This document shows, one piece after another, positions 7,430 through 15,166 of a stretch of DNA of 36,533 nt (position 1 is the first letter of the stretch; the number at the start of each line of letters is the position of its first letter). Position numbers and translations under genes: made by a program. The DNA lies in contig CANFKS010000038.1 in the NCBI GenBank assembly GCA_947447625.1, positions 1 to 36,533 on the forward strand, in the 5' to 3' direction. This DNA is from Rhodospirillales bacterium (GTDB lineage Bacteria; Pseudomonadota; Alphaproteobacteria; Acetobacterales; Acetobacteraceae). Below the pieces are notes generated by a model. The model ran no database searches. It saw nothing but the letters and a program-made list of their open reading frames with translations, and was not told the origin of the DNA.

Positions 7430-7582
7430 GGCGCCGTTGTCTTCAGCAACGCCAATCCCGCGGGCGCCAATCCCGCGGGCGCCAAGACCGATCAGCCAAT
7501 CGATCATGCTCGCAAACGCGTCCTCCATGATCTCGCCGGCCGGCAAAAAGGGGGTGACGATCGCGGGGATGAAACCGCCCAC
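7430..7582 (-). pseudogene. N-terminal remnant of a dihydrodipicolinate synthase (DapA) family gene
   Basis: Read on the minus strand, this stretch encodes GGFIPAIVTPFLPAGEIMED, then DWLIGLGARGI and VAEDNGA. That is the first barrel strand and helix of DHDPS/N-acetylneuraminate-lyase family enzymes, which usually run P-A-(I/V)-V-T-P-F and later reach G-x-x-G-(E/D). The match stops after about 50 residues; the rest of the roughly 300-residue enzyme, including the Schiff-base Lys, is absent. A 15-bp in-frame tandem duplication (7451-7465 and 7466-7480) inserts an extra GARGI-like block. It lies upstream of the MFS gene on the same strand, so it was probably part of the same catabolic operon before decay. 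Confidence 0.6.
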
Positions 7583-7691
7583 GCCGGTATGATCGAGTGT
7601 CGCCGTGGGACGCTTCTCGGTTCTTCTTGCTTGCTCAGATGTCGCCGGGCGCGCGCGGCTTGTCGAGTGAGGCGCGCAATACGGCGGGAGA

Positions 7692-8441
7692 CTATTCCGG
7701 GGCGTCGACCAAAGGATCGGGTTTGGCAAAGCCTGCCAACGCGGCAGGGTCCTTGATTTCGATAAGCGCCCCGCGCGAGTGGACACCATGGATGGCCAGG
7801 CTGGCGAGCGCGCGGGAGAGGTTTTCCGGGGTCATGCCGAGGCGGGCGGCCAGGACGCGCTTCTCTATATCGAGATCGACATAGCCGGGCGTGCCCTGTA
7901 GCGCGGACTGGGTGATGAGCCAATTGGCCAGACGCTCGGCGCCGGTGCGGAGTTTCTGGTTTTTCAGAGCCTTGATCGCCTGGCGGTAGCCGCGCGCGAG
8001 TTCGGCGACGATCATGCGCATGAAGCCGGCATCCTGTGCCATCCAGTGGCGGACGCGTTCGGCCGGGATCATCAGGATGCGGGCGCGGGTCAGTGTGCGG
8101 GCGGATTGCAGATAGATCTGGTCGGACAGCACGGCAGCAAGAATGAAAGCGCCGACGGGGCGGATGAACTCCATCGTGGTCTCGCGTCCGCCGCTGCCGG
8201 CGTAGAGTTCGACGGTGCCTTCGATCACCACGTGCAGGAAGTCAGCCGGATCGCGTTCGCGGATCAGGGTGACGCCGGGGGGGAAGAACTGAAGATAGCC
8301 GGCGGCAATGAGGTCGGCGAAGGTGGCTTCGGCAATGCCGTCAAACAGGCGCAGGCCGCGCAGCGCGGCAGTGTCTTCGGCACGAATCGGCGCTCTCCCT
8401 TTGGATTGGGCGATGCTCGCGGAGTAATTGACAAATGTCAA
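7692..8441 (-). CDS. Crp/Fnr-family transcriptional regulator, likely of the nitrate operon
   Basis: The product is 249 residues: a cyclic-nucleotide-binding-fold sensor (about 28-130), a dimerisation helix (about 130-165), and a winged helix-turn-helix (about 168-232). The recognition helix reads TPENLSRAL; E206, S209 and R210 match the E-xx-SR pattern by which FNR reads TTGAT half-sites. There is no cysteine, so it cannot carry the Fe-S cluster of classical FNR. A heme- or ligand-sensing Dnr/NarR-like type is more likely. It is divergent from narK, with a TTGAT-N4-ATCAA box between them. The only plausible start in this frame is TTG at 8441; no ATG or GTG is suitably placed and no Shine-Dalgarno sequence is clear. 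A second palindrome covers that TTG. Confidence 0.85.
   Translation of the reverse strand: MTFVNYSASIAQSKGRAPIRAEDTAALRGLRLFDGIAEATFADLIAAGYLQFFPPGVTLIRERDPADFLHVVIEGTVELYAGSGGRETTMEFIRPVGAFILAAVLSDQIYLQSARTLTRARILMIPAERVRHWMAQDAGFMRMIVAELARGYRQAIKALKNQKLRTGAERLANWLITQSALQGTPGYVDLDIEKRVLAARLGMTPENLSRALASLAIHGVHSRGALIEIKDPAALAGFAKPDPLVDAPE
8428..8441. promoter_or_regulatory. FNR/FixK-like palindrome over the regulator start codon
   Basis: TTGAC-AAAT-GTCAA is a perfect 5+4+5 palindrome of the Crp/Fnr class. Its minus-strand TTG is the proposed start codon of the regulator. Bound protein would block transcription or initiation of the regulator's own message, so autoregulation is a reasonable inference. 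Confidence 0.5.
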
Positions 8442-8540
8442 ACACGCGATTGAATTATAGTAATAACGTAAATTAAAATTTTAAATCGACGATATTAATA
8501 ATATAGCCGTAAAAATATCTGGATGATTTGCAGTATTATA

Positions 8541-8554
8541 TTGATCTGGATCAA
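8541..8554. promoter_or_regulatory. Perfect FNR-type box upstream of narK
   Basis: TTGATCTGGATCAA matches the consensus TTGAT-N4-ATCAA exactly. It lies in an AT-rich divergent intergenic region, with its centre at 8547.5. A TAGTTT hexamer at 8576-8581 would be a -10 element for a start near 8589, which places the box at -41.5, the class II activation position. This predicts low-oxygen or nitrogen-oxide activation of the nar operon. Confidence 0.8.
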
Positions 8555-8575
8555 ATACCCAATCTTGGCGACGCC

Positions 8576-8581
8576 TAGTTT
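8576..8581 (+). promoter_or_regulatory. Candidate -10 element of the nar operon promoter
   Basis: TAGTTT lies 21 bases after the FNR-type box and about 58 bases before the narK ATG. No good -35 is needed if the FNR-type regulator binds at -41.5. The assignment rests on spacing alone. Confidence 0.4.
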
Positions 8582-8638
8582 CCGGCCCGGGCGGTGCCGT
8601 GCGCGGCCGTGCCCGTTGCATCTCGCTGGAGCCAAGTC

Positions 8639-11413
8639 ATGAGCGACGTCGCCGCCATTCGATCCGTGGACAGACCCGAAGGCCAGCGCATGGCGCTCGG
8701 CATGAGCACCACCGCGTTCACCGTCTGCTTCGCGGTATGGACGATTTTTTCGATCATCGGCATTCGCATTCGCCAGGAACTCGGACTGACGCAAACCGAA
8801 TTCGGGTTGCTGGTCGGCACACCGATCCTGACGGGTTCGATCATCCGTGTGGCGCTGGGGATATGGACGGACCAGTACGGCGGACGGCGGGTCTTCACGA
8901 TCACGATGCTGGCCGCGGCCGTGGCAACATTCCTGCTGGCCTATGCCCACACCTATCTGATGACGCTGGTCGCAGCACTCGGCGTGGGCATTGCGGGCGG
9001 CTCGTTCGCGGTTGGCGTGGCCTATGTCTCGCGCTGGTATCCGGCTGAAAAGCAGGGTACGGCGCTGGGCATATTCGGAGCCGGCAATGTTGGCGCGGCG
9101 GTGACGAAGTTCTTTGCGCCGTTGGTCATGGTGGCGCTCGGCTGGCAGGCGGTGGCGCAGGTATGGGCCGGCGCCCTGGTGGTCATGGCGGTGGTGTTCT
9201 TCATCACCACTAAGGACGATCCGGTGCTGGCGGCACGGCGCTCGTCGGGCGAGAAGCCGAAATCGGCCTGGCTAGAACTGGAGCCGCTGGCCAATGTGCA
9301 GGTTTGGCGGTTCGCGCTTTACTACTTCTTCGTGTTCGGCGCCTTCGTCGCGCTGTCGCTGTGGTTGCCGCAGTACATGATGTCGGTCTACGGGCTCGAC
9401 GTTCGCTCGGCCGGAATGATCGCGGCGTTCTTTTCGGTGCCGGCGAGCCTGCTGCGCGCCTATGGCGGGCATCTCTCCGATGTGTACGGCGCGCGCCGGG
9501 TGCTGTGGTGGACGTTCGCGGTGTCCATCGTGGCGACCTTTCTGCTGTCGTATCCGCCGACGGACTACATCGTCACCGGGATCACCGGGACATACGCCTT
9601 CCACATGGAGATGGGGGTGGTGGGCTTCGTCGTGACCCTGTTCGTGCTCGGCTTCTTCATGGCCCTGGGCAAGGCGGCAGTCTACAAACACATCCCGGTC
9701 TACTATCCCGGCAATGTCGGCTCGGTCGGGGGGCTCGTCGGCATGATCGGCGGGCTGGGCGGCTTCGTGTTGCCGATCCTGTTCGGCGCGCTGAATGACC
9801 TGACGGGGCTGTGGACGTCGTGCTTCATGGCGCTCTTCCTGGTCGTTTTCGTCTCGATGGTCTGGATGTCGGTCTCGATCCGCCAGATGGAGCGCGCGGC
9901 GGTGGGCGAGATGCTCGCCACGCTGCCGCAGTTGCCGGAAATGCAGGGGATGCCGATTCCCAAGGCCGCAGCCGGCCGGTCCGGCGCTGGTGCAACCGCG
10001 ACGGGCGGCGCCGACGCGACCTCCAAGAGCGGCGCGGTGCTGACGGATTGGCGGCCCGAGGATGCCGGGTTCTGGGCAAGCACCGGCAAGGTCGTTGCGC
10101 GGCGCAACCTGTGGCTCTCGATCCCGTCGCTGCTGCTGTCATTCGCGATCTGGCAGGTGTGGTCGGTGGTGGTGGCGAAGCTGCCGCTGGTGGGGTTTAC
10201 GTTCACGAATGACGCGTTGTTCTGGCTCGCGGCGCTGCCTGGGCTGACCGGGGCGTCTTTGCGGATCTTCTACTCCTTCATGGTGCCGATTTTCGGCGGC
10301 CGGCTGTGGACGACGGTGACGACCTGGTCGTTGCTGATCCCTGCGGTCGGCATCGGCTATGCGGTGCAGAACCCGTCGACCCCTTATGTGGTACTGCTCA
10401 TCCTGGCGCTGCTGTGCGGCTTCGGCGGCGGCAATTTCGCCTCTTCGATGGCGAATATCTCGTTCTTCTTCCCCAGGGCGGAGAAGGGCAATGCGCTGGC
10501 CCTGAATGCCGGGCTCGGCAATCTCGGCGTGAGCGTGGTGCAGTTCGTGGTGCCGCTGGCGATCACGGCGGGCGTGTTCGGCTGGATCGGCGGGCCGCCA
10601 GAGGTGGTGAAGGCGGGGATGGCTCCGCTGTGGCTGCAGAATGCGGGCTTCGTGTTTGTTCCCTTCATCGTCATCGCCGCCTTTGCCAACTGGTTCGGGA
10701 TGCATGACATCGCCTCGGCCAAGGCTTCGTTCGCGGAACAATCGGTGATTTTCAAGCGCAAGCACAATTGGATCATGTGCTGGCTCTACACCGGCACGTT
10801 CGGCTCCTTCATCGGCTACTCCGCCGGCTTTCCGCTGTTGGCAAAAATTTTGTTCCCGGATGTGGATGCGTTGCAACTCGCCTTCATCGGGCCGCTGGTG
10901 GGCGCCCTCTCGCGTTCCGGCACCGGCTGGGTGTCGGACAGGTTCGGCGGTGCGCGCGTGACGTTCTGGGTGTTCTGGCTGATGCTGCTCGGCGTCGGCG
11001 GCGTTTTGTGGTCGATCTCGATGCACGCGCAGCCCTGGGCGTTCGGGGCCTTTTTTGGCGCCTTCCTGGTGCTGTTCTTTGCCACCGGCGTGGGCAACGC
11101 CTCCACCTTCCAGATGATCCCTGCGATCATGCGCATCGAAATCGCGCGACTGATGCCGGGTGCCTCGCCTGACCAGGCGCGGCTCCAGGCAGAGCGGGAG
11201 AGTGCGGCCATCACCGGCTTTACCTCGGCGATCGCAGCGTTCGGCGCCTTCTTCATCCCCAAGGGCTACGGCACCTCGATCCATCTCACCGACGGACCGG
11301 AGGCGGCGCTGTGGGCCTTTGGGATCTTCTACGTCACCTGCATTGCCATCACCTGGGCGGTCTACAGCCGCCGCGGCGGGATGCTGCATGCCATCGAGCG
11401 CCAGGCGCGCTGA
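8639..11413 (+). CDS. narK: Fused NarK1-NarK2 nitrate/nitrite transporter
   Basis: The product is 924 residues and is two complete 12-helix MFS nitrate transporters in one chain, as in the Paracoccus-type NarK fusion. Domain 1 (about 20-435) carries GSIIRVALGIWTDQYGGRR and the nitrate signature GAGNVGAAVTKFFAPLV at about 147-163. A Gly/Ala/Thr-rich linker (about 441-475) leads to domain 2 (about 485-915), with GLTGASLRIFYSF, GFGGGNFASSMANISFFFP near 593 and GLGNLGVSVVQFVVPL near 625-640. NarK1-type domains do proton-linked nitrate uptake and NarK2-type domains do nitrate/nitrite exchange. The ATG at 8639 has GGAG seven bases upstream; a GTG at 8594 is in frame but has no such support. narG follows after 12 bases. 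Confidence 0.93.
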   Translation: MSDVAAIRSVDRPEGQRMALGMSTTAFTVCFAVWTIFSIIGIRIRQELGLTQTEFGLLVGTPILTGSIIRVALGIWTDQYGGRRVFTITMLAAAVATFLLAYAHTYLMTLVAALGVGIAGGSFAVGVAYVSRWYPAEKQGTALGIFGAGNVGAAVTKFFAPLVMVALGWQAVAQVWAGALVVMAVVFFITTKDDPVLAARRSSGEKPKSAWLELEPLANVQVWRFALYYFFVFGAFVALSLWLPQYMMSVYGLDVRSAGMIAAFFSVPASLLRAYGGHLSDVYGARRVLWWTFAVSIVATFLLSYPPTDYIVTGITGTYAFHMEMGVVGFVVTLFVLGFFMALGKAAVYKHIPVYYPGNVGSVGGLVGMIGGLGGFVLPILFGALNDLTGLWTSCFMALFLVVFVSMVWMSVSIRQMERAAVGEMLATLPQLPEMQGMPIPKAAAGRSGAGATATGGADATSKSGAVLTDWRPEDAGFWASTGKVVARRNLWLSIPSLLLSFAIWQVWSVVVAKLPLVGFTFTNDALFWLAALPGLTGASLRIFYSFMVPIFGGRLWTTVTTWSLLIPAVGIGYAVQNPSTPYVVLLILALLCGFGGGNFASSMANISFFFPRAEKGNALALNAGLGNLGVSVVQFVVPLAITAGVFGWIGGPPEVVKAGMAPLWLQNAGFVFVPFIVIAAFANWFGMHDIASAKASFAEQSVIFKRKHNWIMCWLYTGTFGSFIGYSAGFPLLAKILFPDVDALQLAFIGPLVGALSRSGTGWVSDRFGGARVTFWVFWLMLLGVGGVLWSISMHAQPWAFGAFFGAFLVLFFATGVGNASTFQMIPAIMRIEIARLMPGASPDQARLQAERESAAITGFTSAIAAFGAFFIPKGYGTSIHLTDGPEAALWAFGIFYVTCIAITWAVYSRRGGMLHAIERQAR

Positions 11414-11425
11414 GGGAAAATCGAC

Positions 11426-14400
11426 ATGTCACATTTCCTGGACCGACTGACCTTCTTTCGCCGCAAGGCCGAACCCTTCTCGGATGGCCACGGCATCACC
11501 ACCGAGGAGAGCCGCGCCTGGGAAGATGGCTACCGCCAGCGCTGGCAGCACGACAAGATCGTGCGCTCCACCCATGGCGTGAACTGCACCGGTTCGTGCT
11601 CGTGGAAGATCTACGTCAAAGGCGGCATTGTCACGTGGGAGACGCAGCAGACCGACTACCCGCGGACCCGGCCCGACCTGCCCAACCATGAGCCGCGCGG
11701 CTGTGCGCGCGGCGCCTCGTATTCGTGGTATCTCTATTCCGGGGCGCGGGTGAAGTATCCGCTCATCCGGGCACGGCTGCTGAAGCTATGGCGCGCGGCG
11801 CGCGTGGTGATGACGCCGGTGGCGGCCTGGGCTTCCATCGTTCAGGACAAGGCCAAGCGCGATTCCTACACCACCATTCGCGGCCATGGCGGCTTCGTGA
11901 GGGCGCAATGGGACGAGGTGAACGAAATCATCGCCGCCGCCAACGCCTACACCGCGAAAACCTGGGGGCCGGACCGGGTGATCGGGTTCTCGCCGATCCC
12001 CGCGATGTCGATGGTCTCCTACGCCGCCGGTTCGCGCTATCTCAGTCTGATGGGCGGCGTCTGCATGTCGTTCTATGACTGGTACTGCGATCTGCCGCCG
12101 GCGAGCCCGCAGACATGGGGTGAGCAGACCGATGTGCCGGAAAGTGCGGATTGGTACAATGCCGGCTACATCATCATCTGGGGCTCCAATGTGCCGCAAA
12201 CCCGCACCCCGGATGCGCATTTCTACACCGAGGCCCGTTACAAGGGCACCAAGTCGGCTGTCGTGAGCCCCGACTACGCCGAGGCCACCAAGTTCGCCGA
12301 CATCTGGCTCGCGCCGCAGCAGGGCACGGATGCCGCGCTGGCGATGGCGATGGGTCATGTCATCCTGCGCGAATTTCATCTTGCGCGCGAGGTGCCGTAT
12401 TTCAAGGACTACGCCAAGCGCTACTCCGACATGCCGTTCCTGGTGCGGCTGGTGGAGCGCGATGGGCGGCTGGTGCCGGAGCGGCTGCTGCGCGCGTCCG
12501 AACTGCCGGGCGCGCTGGGCGAGACAAACAACACCGAATGGAAGACGGTGGCATTCGACGAGACCTCGGGCGCGCTGGTCGCGCCGCTGGGCTCGGTCGG
12601 CTATCGCTGGGGCGAGCAGGGCAAGTGGAACCTTGAAACCAAGGATGGCCAGGGGGCGGACGTCGATCTGCGGCTCAGCCTGGCCGGCGAGGGAGCGGAC
12701 TATGCCGATGTCGATTTCCCCTATTTCGGCGGGCGTGCGTCCGAACATTTCGTGGCAACTCAGCATGGCGAGGTGTTGACCCGCACGCTGCCGGTGCGGC
12801 GGATTGCCCTGGCAGGCGGCGCCAGCGTGACGGTGGCGACGGTGTATGACCTGATGATGGCGAATTACGGGCTCGATCGCGGCTTCGGCGGCGCGCATGT
12901 CGCACAATCCTATGACGACGACACGCCGTTCACCCCGGCCTGGGCGGAGCGGGTCACGGGCGTCAAGCGCGGCGCCATCATCCAGGTCGCCCGCGAATTC
13001 GCCGCCAACGCCGAGGCCACCAACGGGCGCTCGATGATCATCATCGGGGCGGCGATGAACCATTGGTATCACATGGACATGAACTACCGCGGGGTGATCA
13101 ACCTGCTGGTGTTCTGCGGCGCCATCGGCCAGTCCGGCGGCGGCTGGGCGCATTATGTGGGTCAGGAGAAGCTGCGGCCGCAAACCGGCTGGCAGCCGCT
13201 TGCCTTCGGGCTCGACTGGTCGCGCCCGCCGCGCCAGGTGAACGGCACCTCGTTCTGGTATGCCCATTCCGACCAGTGGCGCTACGAAACCCTGACCGCC
13301 AGCGAAATCCTCTCGCCGCTGGCGCCCGAGGGGGACTGGGACCAGTCGATGATCGACTACAACGCCCGCGCCGAGCGCATGGGCTGGCTGCCCTCGGCCC
13401 CGCAATTGAAGCAGAACCCGCTCGGCATCGCCGCCGCCGCGCGCAAGGCCGGGATGGAGCCCAAGGATTATGTCGCCCAGGGCCTCACCGACGGGACACT
13501 CGACATGTCTTGCCACGACCCCGACGCCCCCGAGAACTGGCCGCGCAATCTCTTTGTCTGGCGCTCGAACCTGCTGGGCTCGTCGGGTAAAGGACACGAA
13601 TATTTCCTGAAGCACCTGCTCGGCACGACCCATGGTCTGAAGGGCAAGGACCTTGGCGCCGAGGGGGCGCGGCGCAGCAAGGAGGTCAAGTGGCATGAGG
13701 AGGCGCCGCAGGGGAAACTCGACCTGCTCGTGACCCTCGATTTCCGCATGTCCACCACCTGTGTCTACTCCGACATCGTGCTGCCCACCGCGACGTGGTA
13801 CGAAAAGAACGACCTCAATACCTCGGACATGCACCCGTTCATCCACCCCCTGAGTGCCGCGGTAGACCCGGCGTGGGAGGCGCGGTCGGACTGGGATATC
13901 TACAAGGGCCTGGCCAAGACATTCTCTGAGATCGCGCCCGAGGTGCTGGGGATCGAAGAGGACGTCGTGCTGACGCCGATCCTGCACGACACCCCCGGCG
14001 AGATCGCCCAGGCGCTGGATGTGAAGGACTGGAAGCGCGGCGAGACCGCCGCGATCCCGGGCAAGACCATGCCCTCGGTGGCGGTTGTGACGCGCGACTA
14101 CCCCAACCTCTACGCCAAATTCACCGCCCTCGGCCCGCTGCTCGATACGCTCGGCAACGGCGGCAAGGGCATCGCATGGAACACCCAGCACGAGGTCAAG
14201 GCGCTGGCTGATCTCAACGGCACCCGCACCGGCGGTGTGGCGGACGGGCGGCCCAGGATCGAAACCGACATCGATGCCACCGAGGTCATCCTCATGCTCG
14301 CACCCGAAACCAATGGCGAGGTTGCGGTAAAGGCGTGGGAGGCGCTGTCCAAGGCCACCGGGCGCGAGCACGCCCATCTGGCGCGCTCGAAGGAGGACGA

Positions 14401-15166
14401 GAAGATCCGCTTCCGCGACATCCAGGCCCAACCCCGCAAAATCATCTCCTCGCCGACCTGGTCGGGGATCGAGAGCGAAAAGGTCTGCTACACCGCCGGC
14501 TGGACCAACGTGCACGAATTGATCCCGTGGCGGACCCTCACCGGGCGCCAGCAACTCTACCAGGACCATCTGTGGATGCGCGCCTTCGGCGAGGCGCTGG
14601 TCACCTGGAAGCCGCCGGTCGATCTCAAGACGATCGGGGCCGCCCTCGGCTCGGCACCCAACGGCAATGCCGAGATCGTGCTGAACTTCATCACCCCGCA
14701 TCAGAAATGGGGCATCCACTCCACCTATTCCGACAACCTGCTGATGCTGACCCTCAATCGCGGCGGCCCCGTGGTCTGGGTGTCTGAAACCGACGCGCGA
14801 CGGGCCGGCCTGGTCGACAATGACTGGGTGGAAGTCTTCAACACCAACGGGGCGCTCACCGCGCGCGTGGTGGTCTCCCAGCGCGTCAATCCCGGAATGA
14901 TGATGATGTATCACGCTCAGGAGAAGATCGTGAACACGCCGGGCTCCGAGATCACCGGGCACCGCGGCGGCATCCACAACTCCGTCACCCGCACGGTGCT
15001 GAAACCGACCCACATGATCGGTGGCTACGCGCAGCAATCCTACGGGTTCAACTACTACGGCACCGTCGGCTCCAACCGCGACGAGTTCGTGGTGCTGCGC
15101 AAGATGGCGAAAGTGGATTGGCTTGAAGGACCCCTCGAACCCGTCAAAGGGAGTGTCGTGGCATGA
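11426..15166 (+). CDS. narG: Respiratory nitrate reductase alpha subunit
   Basis: The product is 1246 residues, the usual length for NarG, the molybdenum bis-MGD catalytic subunit that reduces nitrate to nitrite on the cytoplasmic face of the inner membrane. The FS0 [4Fe-4S] ligands are H50, C54, C58 and C93 (HGVNCTGSC and RGCARG), the same pattern as E. coli NarG. The Mo ligand Asp falls at D222 within YDWYCDLPPASP. Further family blocks such as MNHWYHMDMNYR and STTCVYSDIVLPTATWYEK are intact. The start ATG follows GAGGGAAA, which overlaps the narK stop. The 3' end overlaps narH as ATGA, which indicates translational coupling. Confidence 0.98.
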   Translation: MSHFLDRLTFFRRKAEPFSDGHGITTEESRAWEDGYRQRWQHDKIVRSTHGVNCTGSCSWKIYVKGGIVTWETQQTDYPRTRPDLPNHEPRGCARGASYSWYLYSGARVKYPLIRARLLKLWRAARVVMTPVAAWASIVQDKAKRDSYTTIRGHGGFVRAQWDEVNEIIAAANAYTAKTWGPDRVIGFSPIPAMSMVSYAAGSRYLSLMGGVCMSFYDWYCDLPPASPQTWGEQTDVPESADWYNAGYIIIWGSNVPQTRTPDAHFYTEARYKGTKSAVVSPDYAEATKFADIWLAPQQGTDAALAMAMGHVILREFHLAREVPYFKDYAKRYSDMPFLVRLVERDGRLVPERLLRASELPGALGETNNTEWKTVAFDETSGALVAPLGSVGYRWGEQGKWNLETKDGQGADVDLRLSLAGEGADYADVDFPYFGGRASEHFVATQHGEVLTRTLPVRRIALAGGASVTVATVYDLMMANYGLDRGFGGAHVAQSYDDDTPFTPAWAERVTGVKRGAIIQVAREFAANAEATNGRSMIIIGAAMNHWYHMDMNYRGVINLLVFCGAIGQSGGGWAHYVGQEKLRPQTGWQPLAFGLDWSRPPRQVNGTSFWYAHSDQWRYETLTASEILSPLAPEGDWDQSMIDYNARAERMGWLPSAPQLKQNPLGIAAAARKAGMEPKDYVAQGLTDGTLDMSCHDPDAPENWPRNLFVWRSNLLGSSGKGHEYFLKHLLGTTHGLKGKDLGAEGARRSKEVKWHEEAPQGKLDLLVTLDFRMSTTCVYSDIVLPTATWYEKNDLNTSDMHPFIHPLSAAVDPAWEARSDWDIYKGLAKTFSEIAPEVLGIEEDVVLTPILHDTPGEIAQALDVKDWKRGETAAIPGKTMPSVAVVTRDYPNLYAKFTALGPLLDTLGNGGKGIAWNTQHEVKALADLNGTRTGGVADGRPRIETDIDATEVILMLAPETNGEVAVKAWEALSKATGREHAHLARSKEDEKIRFRDIQAQPRKIISSPTWSGIESEKVCYTAGWTNVHELIPWRTLTGRQQLYQDHLWMRAFGEALVTWKPPVDLKTIGAALGSAPNGNAEIVLNFITPHQKWGIHSTYSDNLLMLTLNRGGPVVWVSETDARRAGLVDNDWVEVFNTNGALTARVVVSQRVNPGMMMMYHAQEKIVNTPGSEITGHRGGIHNSVTRTVLKPTHMIGGYAQQSYGFNYYGTVGSNRDEFVVLRKMAKVDWLEGPLEPVKGSVVA

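Noticed and set aside
5995-7485. 496-codon frame overlapping the MFS gene in another frame
   Set aside because: The alternative frame (MFS, 12 helices, strong ribosome-binding site) is clearly the coding one; this one is Arg-rich without motifs.
10139-11389. Antisense open frame over narK domain 2
   Set aside because: Its Arg/His/Glu-rich translation shows no membrane or enzyme motif. The sense-strand transporter is unambiguous.
11786-15037. A 1,083-codon open frame antisense to narG
   Set aside because: It lies wholly opposite a clearly real, full-length narG and has no recognisable domain. High GC and codon bias explain it.
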